Shown here: in pieces, positions 1 to 8,754 of the stretch
Numbering within the stretch: position 1 is the first letter of the stretch
Layout: each line of letters begins with the position of its first letter
DNA from: Microbacterium capsulatum
GTDB lineage: Bacteria > Actinomycetota > Actinomycetes > Actinomycetales > Microbacteriaceae
Direction of reading: 5' to 3'
Assembly: GCF_030865425.1 (NCBI RefSeq)
Contig: NZ_JAVFCB010000001.1
Coordinates: forward strand, 62,001-126,000
DNA length: 64,000 nt
The notes under the pieces: generated by a model
Told to the model about the DNA's origin: nothing
The model's database searches: none
The model's input: the letters and a program-made list of their open reading frames with translations, nothing else
Program-made: the position numbers and the translations under genes

Positions 1-711
<711 letters not shown>

Positions 712-713
712 GC

Positions 714-974
714 ATGGCGCTGCACGTCAGCCTCGTCTCCGCCGACGCGGAGGTCTGGACCGGATCGGCCAGCCTCGTCGTCGCGAAGACCGTCGAGGGC
801 GAGATGGGCTTCATGGCCGGGCACGAGCCCGTGCTGGCCATCCTCGCCGAGGGACAGGTCCGCATCACCCGGGAGGACGGGACCAAGGTCGTCGCCAGCG
901 CCCGGGACGGATTCGTCTCGATGGAGGGCGACACCCTGACGATCGTCGCGGGCACCGCGGCCCTCGTCGCCTGA
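714..974 (+). CDS. atpC: F1Fo ATP synthase subunit epsilon
   Basis: Epsilon subunit of F1 ATP synthase, the small rotor-stalk protein that couples and can inhibit ATPase activity. It has 86 residues and consists only of the N-terminal beta-sandwich domain (LHVSLVSADAEVWTGSA, then GEMGFMAGHEPVLAIL). The C-terminal inhibitory helical hairpin present in longer (about 135 residue) epsilon subunits is missing, which is common in actinobacteria. It starts two bases after the atpD stop and is followed by a hairpin terminator, so it is the last gene of the atp operon. Confidence 0.95.
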   Translation: MALHVSLVSADAEVWTGSASLVVAKTVEGEMGFMAGHEPVLAILAEGQVRITREDGTKVVASARDGFVSMEGDTLTIVAGTAALVA

Positions 975-990
975 CGGTCCTCACCGCATC

Positions 991-1030
991 GCGGAAGCGC
1001 CGGATCCCCACGGGGGTCTGGCGCTTCCGC
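991..1030 (+). terminator. Hairpin terminator after atpC
   Basis: Perfect 11-bp inverted repeat, GCGGAAGCGCC at 991-1001 and its complement at 1020-1030, 17 bases after the atpC stop. No T-run follows. Confidence 0.75.
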
Positions 1031-1065
1031 GCGTCCGCCGTTCCAGAGGGGGAGGAGCCCTGCGC

Positions 1066-1830
1066 ATGATGATCCTGCTGCCGCCCTCGGAGACCAAGCG
1101 TCCCGGGGGCAGGAGAGGGCCGGCGGACCCGTCCGCCTGGGCGCTGCCGGATCTGCTGCCGCAGCGCGAGCAGATGCGCGACGCGCTCGTGGCGCTGGCC
1201 GCGGACCACGCGCAGACGCGCCGGGTGCTCAAGCTCAGCGACAAGCGGCTCGCCGAGGCCGTGCGCGACAACGCCGCACTGCGCTCCGCACCGGGGATGC
1301 CCGCCGTGGACCGGTACACGGGTGTGCTCTACGACGCGCTCGGCGCGGGTGCCCTGGACGGCTACGCGCGACGCTGGCTGGGCGCGCACGTGCTCGTGCA
1401 CAGCGCGCCGTTCGGACCGGTGGGCGCCCTGGACGAGATCCCGTCGTACCGGCTCGGCGCCGGCGCGTCCGTACCGGGCCTCCCGCCGCTGCGCCGGCTG
1501 TGGGCCGAGGCGGTCAGCGCGGCGCTGGCGGCCGCGGCACCCGCGTTCGTCCTGGACCTGCGCAGCGAGGCGTACGCGGATCTCGGCCCGGTCCCCGCGG
1601 GAGTGCCGTCGGCCTACGTGCGGGTCGTGACCGCGCAGGGCAAGGCGCTCAACCACTTCAACAAGCACGCCAAGGGGGAGCTCGTGCGCCGGCTCGCCGT
1701 CGAGCGGCCCCGGATCGGATCCCGCCGGACCATGCTGTCCTGGGCGGCGCGGGCGGGCGTCGAACTCCGCGGCACGGAGGATTCCGGAATTCTGGAACTC
1801 GTGACGGATCAGCCGACGACCCGCAAATAG
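1066..1830 (+). CDS. yaaA: YaaA family (UPF0246) peroxide stress protein
   Basis: A 254-residue member of the YaaA/DUF328 family. E. coli YaaA lowers intracellular free iron under peroxide stress and binds DNA; whether this actinobacterial member does the same is not known. The family signature is the N-terminal LLPPSETK (residues 4-11) and the C-terminal KALNHFNKHAKGELVR segment. Start ATG at 1066 is preceded by GGAGGAG at 1051-1057. A second ATG follows directly at 1069 and cannot be excluded. It stands alone between two intergenic gaps. Confidence 0.85.
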   Translation: MMILLPPSETKRPGGRRGPADPSAWALPDLLPQREQMRDALVALAADHAQTRRVLKLSDKRLAEAVRDNAALRSAPGMPAVDRYTGVLYDALGAGALDGYARRWLGAHVLVHSAPFGPVGALDEIPSYRLGAGASVPGLPPLRRLWAEAVSAALAAAAPAFVLDLRSEAYADLGPVPAGVPSAYVRVVTAQGKALNHFNKHAKGELVRRLAVERPRIGSRRTMLSWAARAGVELRGTEDSGILELVTDQPTTRK

Positions 1831-1947
1831 TTCGTGAGTCCGATCCCGGGACACGATATGGTGTTCTCGCGTCGAAGCGCCCAGCTGTTTCACAGGTGGT
1901 GCTCCGCCATGCGGGAACACATGACGATTGATCCCCGGGAGGGAAAA

Positions 1948-2754
1948 ATGAACGGCGACTACGGTTCCAGCGGTGCTGCAGCGGGACTGCTCGGTTTCTA
2001 CTTGACGATCCTGGTGATATCGCTCCTGATCATCCCGATCCTGTATGTCGTGTCCTCGATCTTCACGATGAAGGTCTTCGACAAGGCAGGGGTGCAGGGC
2101 AAGTGGCGGGCCTGGGTGCCCGTCTACTCCTCGATGGTCCTCCTGAAGCTCGGCGACCTGAGCCCGTGGCTGGTGCTCTACGCGGTCGGCGCGACCATCG
2201 TGCTCAGCTGGATCCCGGTGATCGGCCAGCTCATCGGCGTGGCCGCCTTCGTGCTCACCTGCCTCGCCGCCTGGCGGGTCGGTCTCAAGCTGCAGAAGGG
2301 GGCCGGCTGGGTCGTGCTCTATGCGGCCGGTGCGATCACGGGCGGGGTCACCACGTTGATCTGGCTCGGCATCAACGCCTTCGACAAGTCGCAGTGGAAC
2401 CCGAACATCGCCCCGGCCCCGTGGGCCGGCAACGGCTTCTTCGGCGACCGCACGGTGTGGCAGGGCATTCCGGTGCAGCCGGCCGCCGCCGCGCCCGGCG
2501 CTCCGCAGGGCTACCAGCCGCCGGCTCCGCAGGGCTACGCCCCGCCGCAGCAGCCCGGCTACCCGCAGGCGCCGCAGGGCTACCAGCCGCCGCAGCAGGG
2601 CTACCAGCCGCCGGCCGCCCCGCAGGTGCCCCCGGCCGCCCCGCAGGTCCCGCCGATGACCCCGCCCGCCGCCCCGCCGGCACCCCCGGCGCCGCCGGCT
2701 CCGGAGGCGCCCGCCGAAGGCGAGCAGCCGAGCGGCGACAAGCCGTCCGAGTGA
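1948..2754 (+). CDS. Membrane protein with Pro/Gln/Tyr-rich tail (DUF5684-like)
   Basis: A 268-residue protein of unknown function. Hydrophobic segments lie near residues 13-38, 72-108 (probably two helices) and 119-141. The stretch KVFDKAGVQGKWRAWVPVYSSMVLLKLG (about residues 42-69) resembles the conserved core of DUF5684 membrane proteins. From residue 175 the chain becomes a low-complexity tail with repeated PQGYQPP and PPAAPQVPP units, predicted disordered. The ATG at 1948 was chosen because GGGAGGG stands four bases before it. The frame is open further upstream to 1834 but without a ribosome site. A strong terminator follows. The function cannot be inferred from the neighbours. Confidence 0.7.
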   Translation: MNGDYGSSGAAAGLLGFYLTILVISLLIIPILYVVSSIFTMKVFDKAGVQGKWRAWVPVYSSMVLLKLGDLSPWLVLYAVGATIVLSWIPVIGQLIGVAAFVLTCLAAWRVGLKLQKGAGWVVLYAAGAITGGVTTLIWLGINAFDKSQWNPNIAPAPWAGNGFFGDRTVWQGIPVQPAAAAPGAPQGYQPPAPQGYAPPQQPGYPQAPQGYQPPQQGYQPPAAPQVPPAAPQVPPMTPPAAPPAPPAPPAPEAPAEGEQPSGDKPSE

Positions 2755-2763
2755 CGAACAGCC

Positions 2764-2797
2764 GGGAAGCCCCCGATCTGCGGATCGGGGGCTTCCC
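2764..2797 (+). terminator. Strong hairpin terminator
   Basis: Perfect 15-bp stem (2764-2778 with 2783-2797) and a four-base loop, nine bases after the stop of the preceding membrane-protein gene. Confidence 0.85.
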
Positions 2798-2824
2798 GCA
2801 CGTCCGGCTGGCGCCCGGCTTGAC

Positions 2825-2838
2825 AGAGCAAGCGCTCT
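2825..2838 (+). promoter_or_regulatory. Candidate operator upstream of the aldo/keto reductase
   Basis: Inverted repeat AGAGC-N4-GCTCT overlapping the end of a TTGACA hexamer at 2820-2825. It resembles LacI-type operators but lacks the usual central CG step, and no regulator gene is adjacent. Confidence 0.3.
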
Positions 2839-2856
2839 CCGCCGCGCTCGCTCGGG

Positions 2857-2862
2857 TAGCGT
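2857..2862 (+). promoter_or_regulatory. -10 element TAGCGT, leaderless start
   Basis: TAGCGT, then six bases, then the ATG of the aldo/keto reductase at 2869. GGAGG lies within the spacer but only one base from the ATG, too close to serve as a ribosome site. Confidence 0.6.
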
Positions 2863-2868
2863 GGAGGC

Positions 2869-3840
2869 ATGAGCGCTGAACGCCGTGTCGGAACGTCCGG
2901 GCTCCTCGTCTCCGCCGTGGGACTGGGCTGCAACAACTTCGGGCGGGCGGGAACCGCGACCGAGACCCTGCACAGCACCCGCCTCGTGCTCGACGCCGCG
3001 ATCGACAGCGGGGTGACCTTCCTCGACACCGCCGACATGTACGGCAAGGATCCGGGGCTCAGCGAGACGCTCATGGGCGAGGCGCTGGACGGGCGACGCG
3101 ATCGGGTCGTGCTGGCCACGAAGTTCGGCTACGTCTCGGCCGACATGGGATACGACTTCCCGGCCGGCCGCGGATCCCGCCGTTACGTGCGCAAGGCCGT
3201 GGAGGAGTCCCTGCGCCGGCTGCGCACCGACTGGATCGACCTCTACCAGCTGCACAGCCCGGATCCGCTGACGCCGATCGAGGAGACCATCGACGCGCTC
3301 GACGAGCTCGTCCGCGAGGGCAAGATCCGCTACTTCGGGCACTCGAACCTCGCCGGCTGGCAGATCGCCGAAGCCGCGATGAGCGGCTCGCGCAGCAGCC
3401 GCTTCATCTCCGCGCAGAACGAGTACTCGCTGCTGTCCCGGGCGTCCGAGCGGGAGGTGCTGCCGGCCGTGAACCACTTCGGTCTCGGCTTCTTCCCGTT
3501 CTTCCCGCTGTACAACGGGCTGCTCACCGGCAAGTTCACGCGTGACGGCGGGCCGGGCGAGAGCCGCATCATGCAGACCCGCTCGCACCTGTGGGCGAAC
3601 GCCCCGTGGGACGCGCTGGACGCCTATCGCGCGTTCTGCGACGCGCGCGGGATCAGCATGCTCGAGGCGACGTTCGGCTGGCTGCTCGCGCAGCCCGGTG
3701 TGGCCTCCGTGATCGCCGGGGCCACCAAGCCGGCGCAGATCGAGGCGAACGCGCGGGCGGGATCCGCCTGGACGCCGTCCGCGGAGGAACTGGCGGAGAT
3801 CGACGCGCTCTTCCCGCTGCCCGAGGACCCCGCGGTCTGA
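2869..3840 (+). CDS. Aldo/keto reductase
   Basis: NAD(P)H-dependent oxidoreductase with the aldo/keto reductase TIM-barrel fold, 323 residues, a normal length. The catalytic tetrad can be assigned as D53, Y58 (in FLDTADMYG), K85 (in LATKFGY) and H129 (in YQLHSPDP). The late motif SVIAGATKPAQIEAN is the usual cofactor-binding C-terminal segment. It most resembles the bacterial AKR subgroup that includes YhdN/general stress protein 69, but the substrate is unknown. The promoter has a candidate inverted-repeat operator and a -10 element positioned for a leaderless mRNA. The gene is monocistronic. Confidence 0.87.
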   Translation: MSAERRVGTSGLLVSAVGLGCNNFGRAGTATETLHSTRLVLDAAIDSGVTFLDTADMYGKDPGLSETLMGEALDGRRDRVVLATKFGYVSADMGYDFPAGRGSRRYVRKAVEESLRRLRTDWIDLYQLHSPDPLTPIEETIDALDELVREGKIRYFGHSNLAGWQIAEAAMSGSRSSRFISAQNEYSLLSRASEREVLPAVNHFGLGFFPFFPLYNGLLTGKFTRDGGPGESRIMQTRSHLWANAPWDALDAYRAFCDARGISMLEATFGWLLAQPGVASVIAGATKPAQIEANARAGSAWTPSAEELAEIDALFPLPEDPAV

Positions 3841-3868
3841 GCGCCGCGCGTCGGATCCGGGAATCCAC

Positions 3869-3874
3869 TACGAT
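3869..3874 (+). promoter_or_regulatory. Candidate -10 element TACGAT for the PP2C gene
   Basis: TACGAT 51 bases before the GTG start. It would give a leader of about 45 bases containing the GGGGAGGA ribosome site. No clear -35 is seen. Confidence 0.4.
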
Positions 3875-3925
3875 GTGGAAGATTTCAGCGGTCGCACCGA
3901 TCGCCCGAACGTGGGGAGGACCGCA

Positions 3926-4735
3926 GTGAGCCAGAAGTCGACGGCGCAGACGCGTGAGGTCGCACTGGCGTCCGGTGACACGGTCGTCCTGCACTGGGCG
4001 GGGGCGACCGACACGGGGCGCCGCCGCGAGAGCAACCAGGACTCCTATCTCGCGGAGTACCCGCTCTTCGTCGTCGCCGACGGCATGGGCGGGCACGCCG
4101 GCGGGGAGATCGCGAGCCAGCGCACCGTCGCCCGACTCGAGGAGGCGGTGGCCGCGGGGGAGATCAACGCCGAGACGATCGAGACCGCCCTGGAGGCCGC
4201 GGTCGACGACATCACGGCGCACCCCGACACGACCGACGAGGGCACCGGCACGACGCTGACCGGCGTCTACCTCTCGCTCACCGCCGACGACGCGCGGTGG
4301 GTGTCGCTGAACATCGGCGACTCCCGGGTCTACCTGCTGCGGGACGAAGCGCTGAGCCAGATCACCACCGACCACTCCGTCGTGCAGGAGCTGATCACGG
4401 CCGGCCGGCTCAGCCCGGAGGAAGCCGAGGGCCACCCGTACAGCAACGTGATCACCCGCGCCGTGGGGGTCAGCGAGGCGCTGCCGCCGGACTACCGCGA
4501 ACTCAGCGTGCAGGACGGCGACCGCTTCGTGATCTGCTCCGACGGGCTCACCAAGGAGCTCACGGACTACGGGATCCAGCACTTCCTCGGGCTCAACCCG
4601 ACGCCGAACGGCGCGGTCGACGCCATGATGACCGCCGCGCTCGAGAACGGCGGTCGCGACAACGTCACGATCGTCGTCGTGGACGTGCGCCGCCGCCGCG
4701 ATTCATCCTCCACCGGAGCCGTCCCCGCCGCGTAG
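3926..4735 (+). CDS. PP2C-family Ser/Thr protein phosphatase
   Basis: Metal-dependent Ser/Thr phosphatase, 269 residues, a single soluble PPM/PP2C domain. The metal and phosphate motifs are all present in order: RRESNQDSY, DGMGGHAGG, GTGTTLTG, NIGDSRVY, DHSVVQEL, CSDGLTKEL and GRDNVTIVVV. GTG at 3926 is taken as the start because GGGGAGGA (3913-3920) lies five bases ahead; an upstream in-frame ATG at 3875 has no such site. It is 57 bases upstream of an EccC/FtsK-like ATPase in the same direction, so the two may be co-transcribed. No Ser/Thr kinase or FHA gene is in the window. Confidence 0.92.
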   Translation: MSQKSTAQTREVALASGDTVVLHWAGATDTGRRRESNQDSYLAEYPLFVVADGMGGHAGGEIASQRTVARLEEAVAAGEINAETIETALEAAVDDITAHPDTTDEGTGTTLTGVYLSLTADDARWVSLNIGDSRVYLLRDEALSQITTDHSVVQELITAGRLSPEEAEGHPYSNVITRAVGVSEALPPDYRELSVQDGDRFVICSDGLTKELTDYGIQHFLGLNPTPNGAVDAMMTAALENGGRDNVTIVVVDVRRRRDSSSTGAVPAA

Positions 4736-4792
4736 CGCACGGATTGCGACGGCCGGTCGCCACGGCGGCCCGGATCCGGCTGAGATGACGGC

Positions 4793-7621
4793 ATGGATCC
4801 TGCAGAGCCGATCGTCCTCCCGCCCACCGCCGTGCCCCCGCAGCGCGCGCCGCTGCCGCTGCTCGCCGCGGTCGTCCCGGTCGCGTCGGGGGTGGTCCTG
4901 TTCGCGGTCACGGGTTCGGCGCTGTCGCTGTGCTTCGCGGCGCTCGGGCCGCTGATGATCCTCGCGTCGTTCCTCGACGGACTGCGCCAGCGCCGGCGTG
5001 CGACCCGCATCGCGCGCGCCGAGGAGACCGGGGCGTGGGCCCGCGTCGCGGAGACCGTGGCGGAACGCGCGGATGCCGAGCGGACCCGGCTGCGGCGACT
5101 CGCACCCGACCTGGCCGGATGCCTCGCCGAGCCTCCGCTGCGCCGGACCGCCCTGCCCGCCGGCGTTCCGGTCACGATCGGGCGCGGCGACGCCCCGTCT
5201 CCGCTCCGGTTCAGCGGCGTCGGGCCCCGCGCGGACGAGTTCCGCGCCCGACACCGTTCGCTCTCCGGCGTTCCGGTGACCGCAGAGCTCACGCACGGGG
5301 TCTGCCTGCGCGGACCGGAGCCGATCGCGACCGCCGTCGCCCGTGGGTTGGTGCTCCAGCTCTGCCTGCGGCACACGGGAACGGCGGTCCGTTTCGACGG
5401 GGACGGCCTCGTGCGGCTCGGCCTGGAGGGACTGCCGCAGGCGCGGGGCGGCGCGCGCCGGGCCGAGACCGTGCACGTGGGGGCGGAGCGCCCGGCGTCC
5501 TCCGGAGCACGGCTCGCCCTGGTCTCCGCCGGCTCGCCGCCGCCGTCCGGGTACGACACCGTCGTCGACCTCGTCGATCCGGTCGCCGCCGCAGTGCGCA
5601 CGCCGGACGGCGAGCGGATCTGCGCGGTCGAGGGGATCTCCGGGGCGCAGGCGGCGGCGCTCGTCCGCGATCTCGCGGAGAACGGCGATGACGAGGCCGA
5701 GGTCCCCACCGCGGTCGGGCTCGCCGAGGTCGTCGACGGGACGGCGATCGTCACCGGGGACGGGACGGAAGACGCCGGGCGGGGCGGTCTGCGCGTCGCC
5801 GTCGGGCGCGATGCGATCGGTCCGGTCGTCGTGGATCTCGTGGCGGACGGTCCGCACGCCCTCGTCACCGGCGTGACGGGGGCGGGCAAGAGCGAGCTGC
5901 TGGTGAGCTGGATCGCCGCGCTCGCCGCCGCGCATCCTGCGGATCGGGTGGCGTTCGTGCTCGCGGACTTCAAGGGCGGGACCGCCTTCGAGCCGCTGCG
6001 AGCCCTTCCGCACGTCGCGGCGGTGATGACCGACCTCGATGCCGACGGCGCCGAACGCGGGGTGCGCAGCATGCGAGCGGAGCTGCGCCGACGGGAGGGC
6101 GTCCTCTCCGAACACGGCGCCCGGAGCATCGCCGAGGCCGGGGGAGCGCTCGGGCGTCTGGTCATCGTCGTCGACGAGTTCGCCGTGCTGCTGCAGGAGC
6201 ATCCCGAGCTCGCTGCGGTGTTCAGCGACATCGCCGCGCGCGGCAGGGCCCTGGGCATGCACCTGATCCTCGGCACCCAGCGGGCCACCGGCGTGATCCG
6301 GGACGCGATCGCGACGAACTGCCCGTTGCGGATCTCGCTGCGCGTCACCGACCCGGCGGACAGCCGCGCGATGGTCGGCACGGATGAGGCCGCGTCTCTG
6401 CCCGGCGACGCCGCCGGGCGCGGTCTCGCCCTCGTGCGCCGGCCGCAGGACGCCGGCCCGGCGCTGTTCCGGGTGGCCAGGACCTCGACCGAGGACCTCG
6501 CGCGGATCGTCGCGGCCGCGGCGGGGCAACAGCGGGCACGGAGCCCCTGGCAGCCCGCGTTGCCGCTGCATCTGCGGCGGACGGAGCTGGCGGCGGTGCC
6601 GCGCGGCGAGATCGTGCTCGGTCTCGCCGACGAACCCGAGCGGCAGCGCCGGTGCGTGCGCACGCTGCGGGTGGGCGAGCAGCGCGGCCTCATGGTCCTG
6701 GGCGGCCCCGGCTCGGGCAAGAGCGCGGTTCTGTGCGCACTCGCGGAGCAGGTGCCGGAGGCGGTGCGGGTGCCGCAGGATCCGGAGCAGGCGTGGTCGC
6801 TGGTGGACGCGATCGCGGAGGGGCTGACGCCGATGCCGCCGCTGCTCGTCGTCGACGACGTGGACCGGATCCTCGCGGCGTTCCCGATCGAGTACGCCTC
6901 CGCCTGGGCGGAGCGCCTGCAGCGCGTCGTCCGGGCGGCGGGGGAGCGCGCCGGCACGGTGCTGCTCAGCGCGTCCCGGTGCGCCGGTCCGGTCGCCGCC
7001 CTCGCCGACCTGCTGCCGTCACGGGCGGTGCTCCGGACGACCGGCCGCACCGAGCATCTCGCGGCGGGTGGCGAGCCGAGAAGCTTCGATCCGGAGCGTC
7101 CGCCCGGGCGGGCGACCCTGGACGGTGCGCAGGTGCAGTTCACGCTGCCCGAGAGCGACGAACGTCCGCCGGGGCCCGTGTCGGCGCCGACCCCGGTGTG
7201 GGCCGCGCGCGCACCGCTCGTGGGCGTCGTCAGCACCGCCCCGGCGCGGACCGCCGATCTGCTGGCGCGCGGTGTGGACGGCGCCAGGGTGTCGAGCATC
7301 GACGACGGCGCTCCGGTGACCCTCCCGGACGGGATCGGATCCGGCCAGGTGGGGCCCGAACGGATCCTGCTGGTCGGCGACGCGGACGCGTGGCAGCGCC
7401 AGTACGCGCTTTGGCAGCGGATCGCCCGTGCGGGGGAGATCCTCGTGCTGGCGGAGGCGGCGCGGGAGCTGCGCACCCTGGCCCGGGTGCGCGAACTTCC
7501 GCCGTACGCGGCACCGCACGCGGGGCGGGCCTGGACGATCGACCCGGACGGGAGACCGTCGCGGGTGGTCCTTCCCGCCCCGCGCGGCGGCGTCAGCCGA
7601 GCAGCTCGGCCAGAGGGGTGA
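4793..7621 (+). CDS. Orphan EccC/FtsK-SpoIIIE-type ATPase
   Basis: A 942-residue membrane-anchored ATPase. Residues about 22-62 form a hydrophobic hairpin, followed by a basic helix and a beta-rich region whose VPVTIGRGD segment matches the position of the LGxG stretch in EccC/EssC. The first FtsK/SpoIIIE domain has Walker A GVTGAGKS (360-367), the LADFKGGTAF signature and Walker B RLVIVVDEFAVLL. A second has GGPGSGKS (637-644) and LLVVDDVDR. Classical EccC proteins have three ATPase domains and about 1300 residues, so one is missing. No WXG100 substrate, EccB/D/E or mycosin gene is nearby, so a role in type VII-like secretion is only an inference. The 3' end overlaps ald, on the other strand, by 29 bases. 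Confidence 0.85.
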   Translation: MDPAEPIVLPPTAVPPQRAPLPLLAAVVPVASGVVLFAVTGSALSLCFAALGPLMILASFLDGLRQRRRATRIARAEETGAWARVAETVAERADAERTRLRRLAPDLAGCLAEPPLRRTALPAGVPVTIGRGDAPSPLRFSGVGPRADEFRARHRSLSGVPVTAELTHGVCLRGPEPIATAVARGLVLQLCLRHTGTAVRFDGDGLVRLGLEGLPQARGGARRAETVHVGAERPASSGARLALVSAGSPPPSGYDTVVDLVDPVAAAVRTPDGERICAVEGISGAQAAALVRDLAENGDDEAEVPTAVGLAEVVDGTAIVTGDGTEDAGRGGLRVAVGRDAIGPVVVDLVADGPHALVTGVTGAGKSELLVSWIAALAAAHPADRVAFVLADFKGGTAFEPLRALPHVAAVMTDLDADGAERGVRSMRAELRRREGVLSEHGARSIAEAGGALGRLVIVVDEFAVLLQEHPELAAVFSDIAARGRALGMHLILGTQRATGVIRDAIATNCPLRISLRVTDPADSRAMVGTDEAASLPGDAAGRGLALVRRPQDAGPALFRVARTSTEDLARIVAAAAGQQRARSPWQPALPLHLRRTELAAVPRGEIVLGLADEPERQRRCVRTLRVGEQRGLMVLGGPGSGKSAVLCALAEQVPEAVRVPQDPEQAWSLVDAIAEGLTPMPPLLVVDDVDRILAAFPIEYASAWAERLQRVVRAAGERAGTVLLSASRCAGPVAALADLLPSRAVLRTTGRTEHLAAGGEPRSFDPERPPGRATLDGAQVQFTLPESDERPPGPVSAPTPVWAARAPLVGVVSTAPARTADLLARGVDGARVSSIDDGAPVTLPDGIGSGQVGPERILLVGDADAWQRQYALWQRIARAGEILVLAEAARELRTLARVRELPPYAAPHAGRAWTIDPDGRPSRVVLPAPRGGVSRAARPEG

Positions 7622-8708
7622 GTGGCAGCTCGTGCGCGTTCGCGACGCCCGCGTTCACGATCACGTGGCCCGTGACGTTCAGGCCCGCGGCAAGGGCGGC
7701 ATCGGCGCGCAGCGCCTCCCGCCAACCGCGCTTCGCGATCTGCCGCACGTACGGCAGGGTCGCGTTGGTGAGCGCCGAGGTGGACGTGTTCGGGACCGCG
7801 CCGGGCATGTTCGCCACGCAGTAGAACACGCTGTCGTGCACACGGAACGTCGGGTCGTCGTGCGTGGTCGGGTGCGTGTCCTCGAAGCAGCCGCCCTGAT
7901 CGACGGCGATGTCCACGAGGACGCTGCCCGGACGCATCTGGCTGACCATCTCGTTCGTGACGAGCTTGGGCGCCTTCGCGCCGGGGATCAGCACGGATCC
8001 GATGACGAGGTCCGAGGCGAGCACGGCACGGCGCAGGTCGAGCGGGTTCGACGCCGCCGTCTTGACGCGGCCGCCGAAGAAGTCGTCCAGGTAGCGCAGT
8101 CGGGTGATGTTCGTGTCGAAGATCGTCACGTCGGCGCCCATGCCGGCGGCGATCACCGCGGAGTTCGCGCCGGCCACGCCGCCGCCGATGACCGTCACGG
8201 TCGCCGGGCGCGTGCCGGGCACCCCGGACACGAGCAGGCCGAGGCCGCCGTGCGAGCGCATCAGGGTGTTCGCACCGACCAGGGGGGCCAGACGTCCCGC
8301 GACCTCGCTCATCGGGGCGAGCAGCGGCAGCGACCCGGAGGGCAGCTGCACGGTCTCGTACGCGATCGCGGTCATGCCGGAGGCGGTCAGGCGGTCGGTC
8401 AGCGCGCGGTCGGCCGCGAGGTGCAGGTAGGTGAAGAGCACCAGATCGCTGCGGAAGCGGTGGTACTCGCTGGCGATCGGCTCCTTGACCTTCAGCACCA
8501 GCTCGGCGCGCGCCCAGACCTCGTCCGCGTCGTCGAGCAGCGTCGCTCCGGCCTCGAGGTAGTCCGCGTCAGACATCGAGGAGCCGGCGCCGGCGCCGGA
8601 CTCCACGAAGACCTCATGACCGGTGAGCACGAGGTCGTGCACGCCTGCCGGCGTGAGGGCGACGCGGTACTCGTTGTTCTTGACCTCGGTGGGGACAGAG
8701 ATCCTCAT
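7593..8708 (-). CDS. ald: Alanine dehydrogenase
   Basis: NAD-dependent L-alanine dehydrogenase, reversible deamination of alanine to pyruvate and ammonia. It has 371 residues, exactly the usual length. It begins MRISVPTEVKNNEYRVALTP and carries the substrate-site KVKEP, the Rossmann glycine motif VIGGGVAGANSA and the conserved VDIAVDQGGCFE. ATG at 8708 is preceded by AAAGGAG with good spacing. It lies 46 bases downstream of the asparaginase gene on the same strand, which suggests a small amino-acid catabolic operon. The stop codon lies inside the 3' end of the convergent ATPase gene. Confidence 0.96.
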   Translation of the reverse strand: MRISVPTEVKNNEYRVALTPAGVHDLVLTGHEVFVESGAGAGSSMSDADYLEAGATLLDDADEVWARAELVLKVKEPIASEYHRFRSDLVLFTYLHLAADRALTDRLTASGMTAIAYETVQLPSGSLPLLAPMSEVAGRLAPLVGANTLMRSHGGLGLLVSGVPGTRPATVTVIGGGVAGANSAVIAAGMGADVTIFDTNITRLRYLDDFFGGRVKTAASNPLDLRRAVLASDLVIGSVLIPGAKAPKLVTNEMVSQMRPGSVLVDIAVDQGGCFEDTHPTTHDDPTFRVHDSVFYCVANMPGAVPNTSTSALTNATLPYVRQIAKRGWREALRADAALAAGLNVTGHVIVNAGVANAHELPLTPLAELLG

Positions 8709-8754
8709 CCTGGCTCCTTTCTTCCCAAGCGGGTAGGGCCCCTTCTGGGGGCGC

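Noticed and set aside
865..3588. Minus-strand frame of about 900 codons opposite yaaA and the aldo/keto reductase
   Set aside because: Antisense shadow spanning two clear plus-strand genes and two terminators.
3926..7621. Complete type VII secretion locus
   Set aside because: None of the other ESX components or WXG100 proteins is encoded in the window.
4567..7725. Minus-strand frame of about 1050 codons opposite the EccC/FtsK-like gene
   Set aside because: Antisense shadow; the Ser/Arg/Thr-rich translation has no recognisable motif, and the sense gene has two intact ATPase domains.
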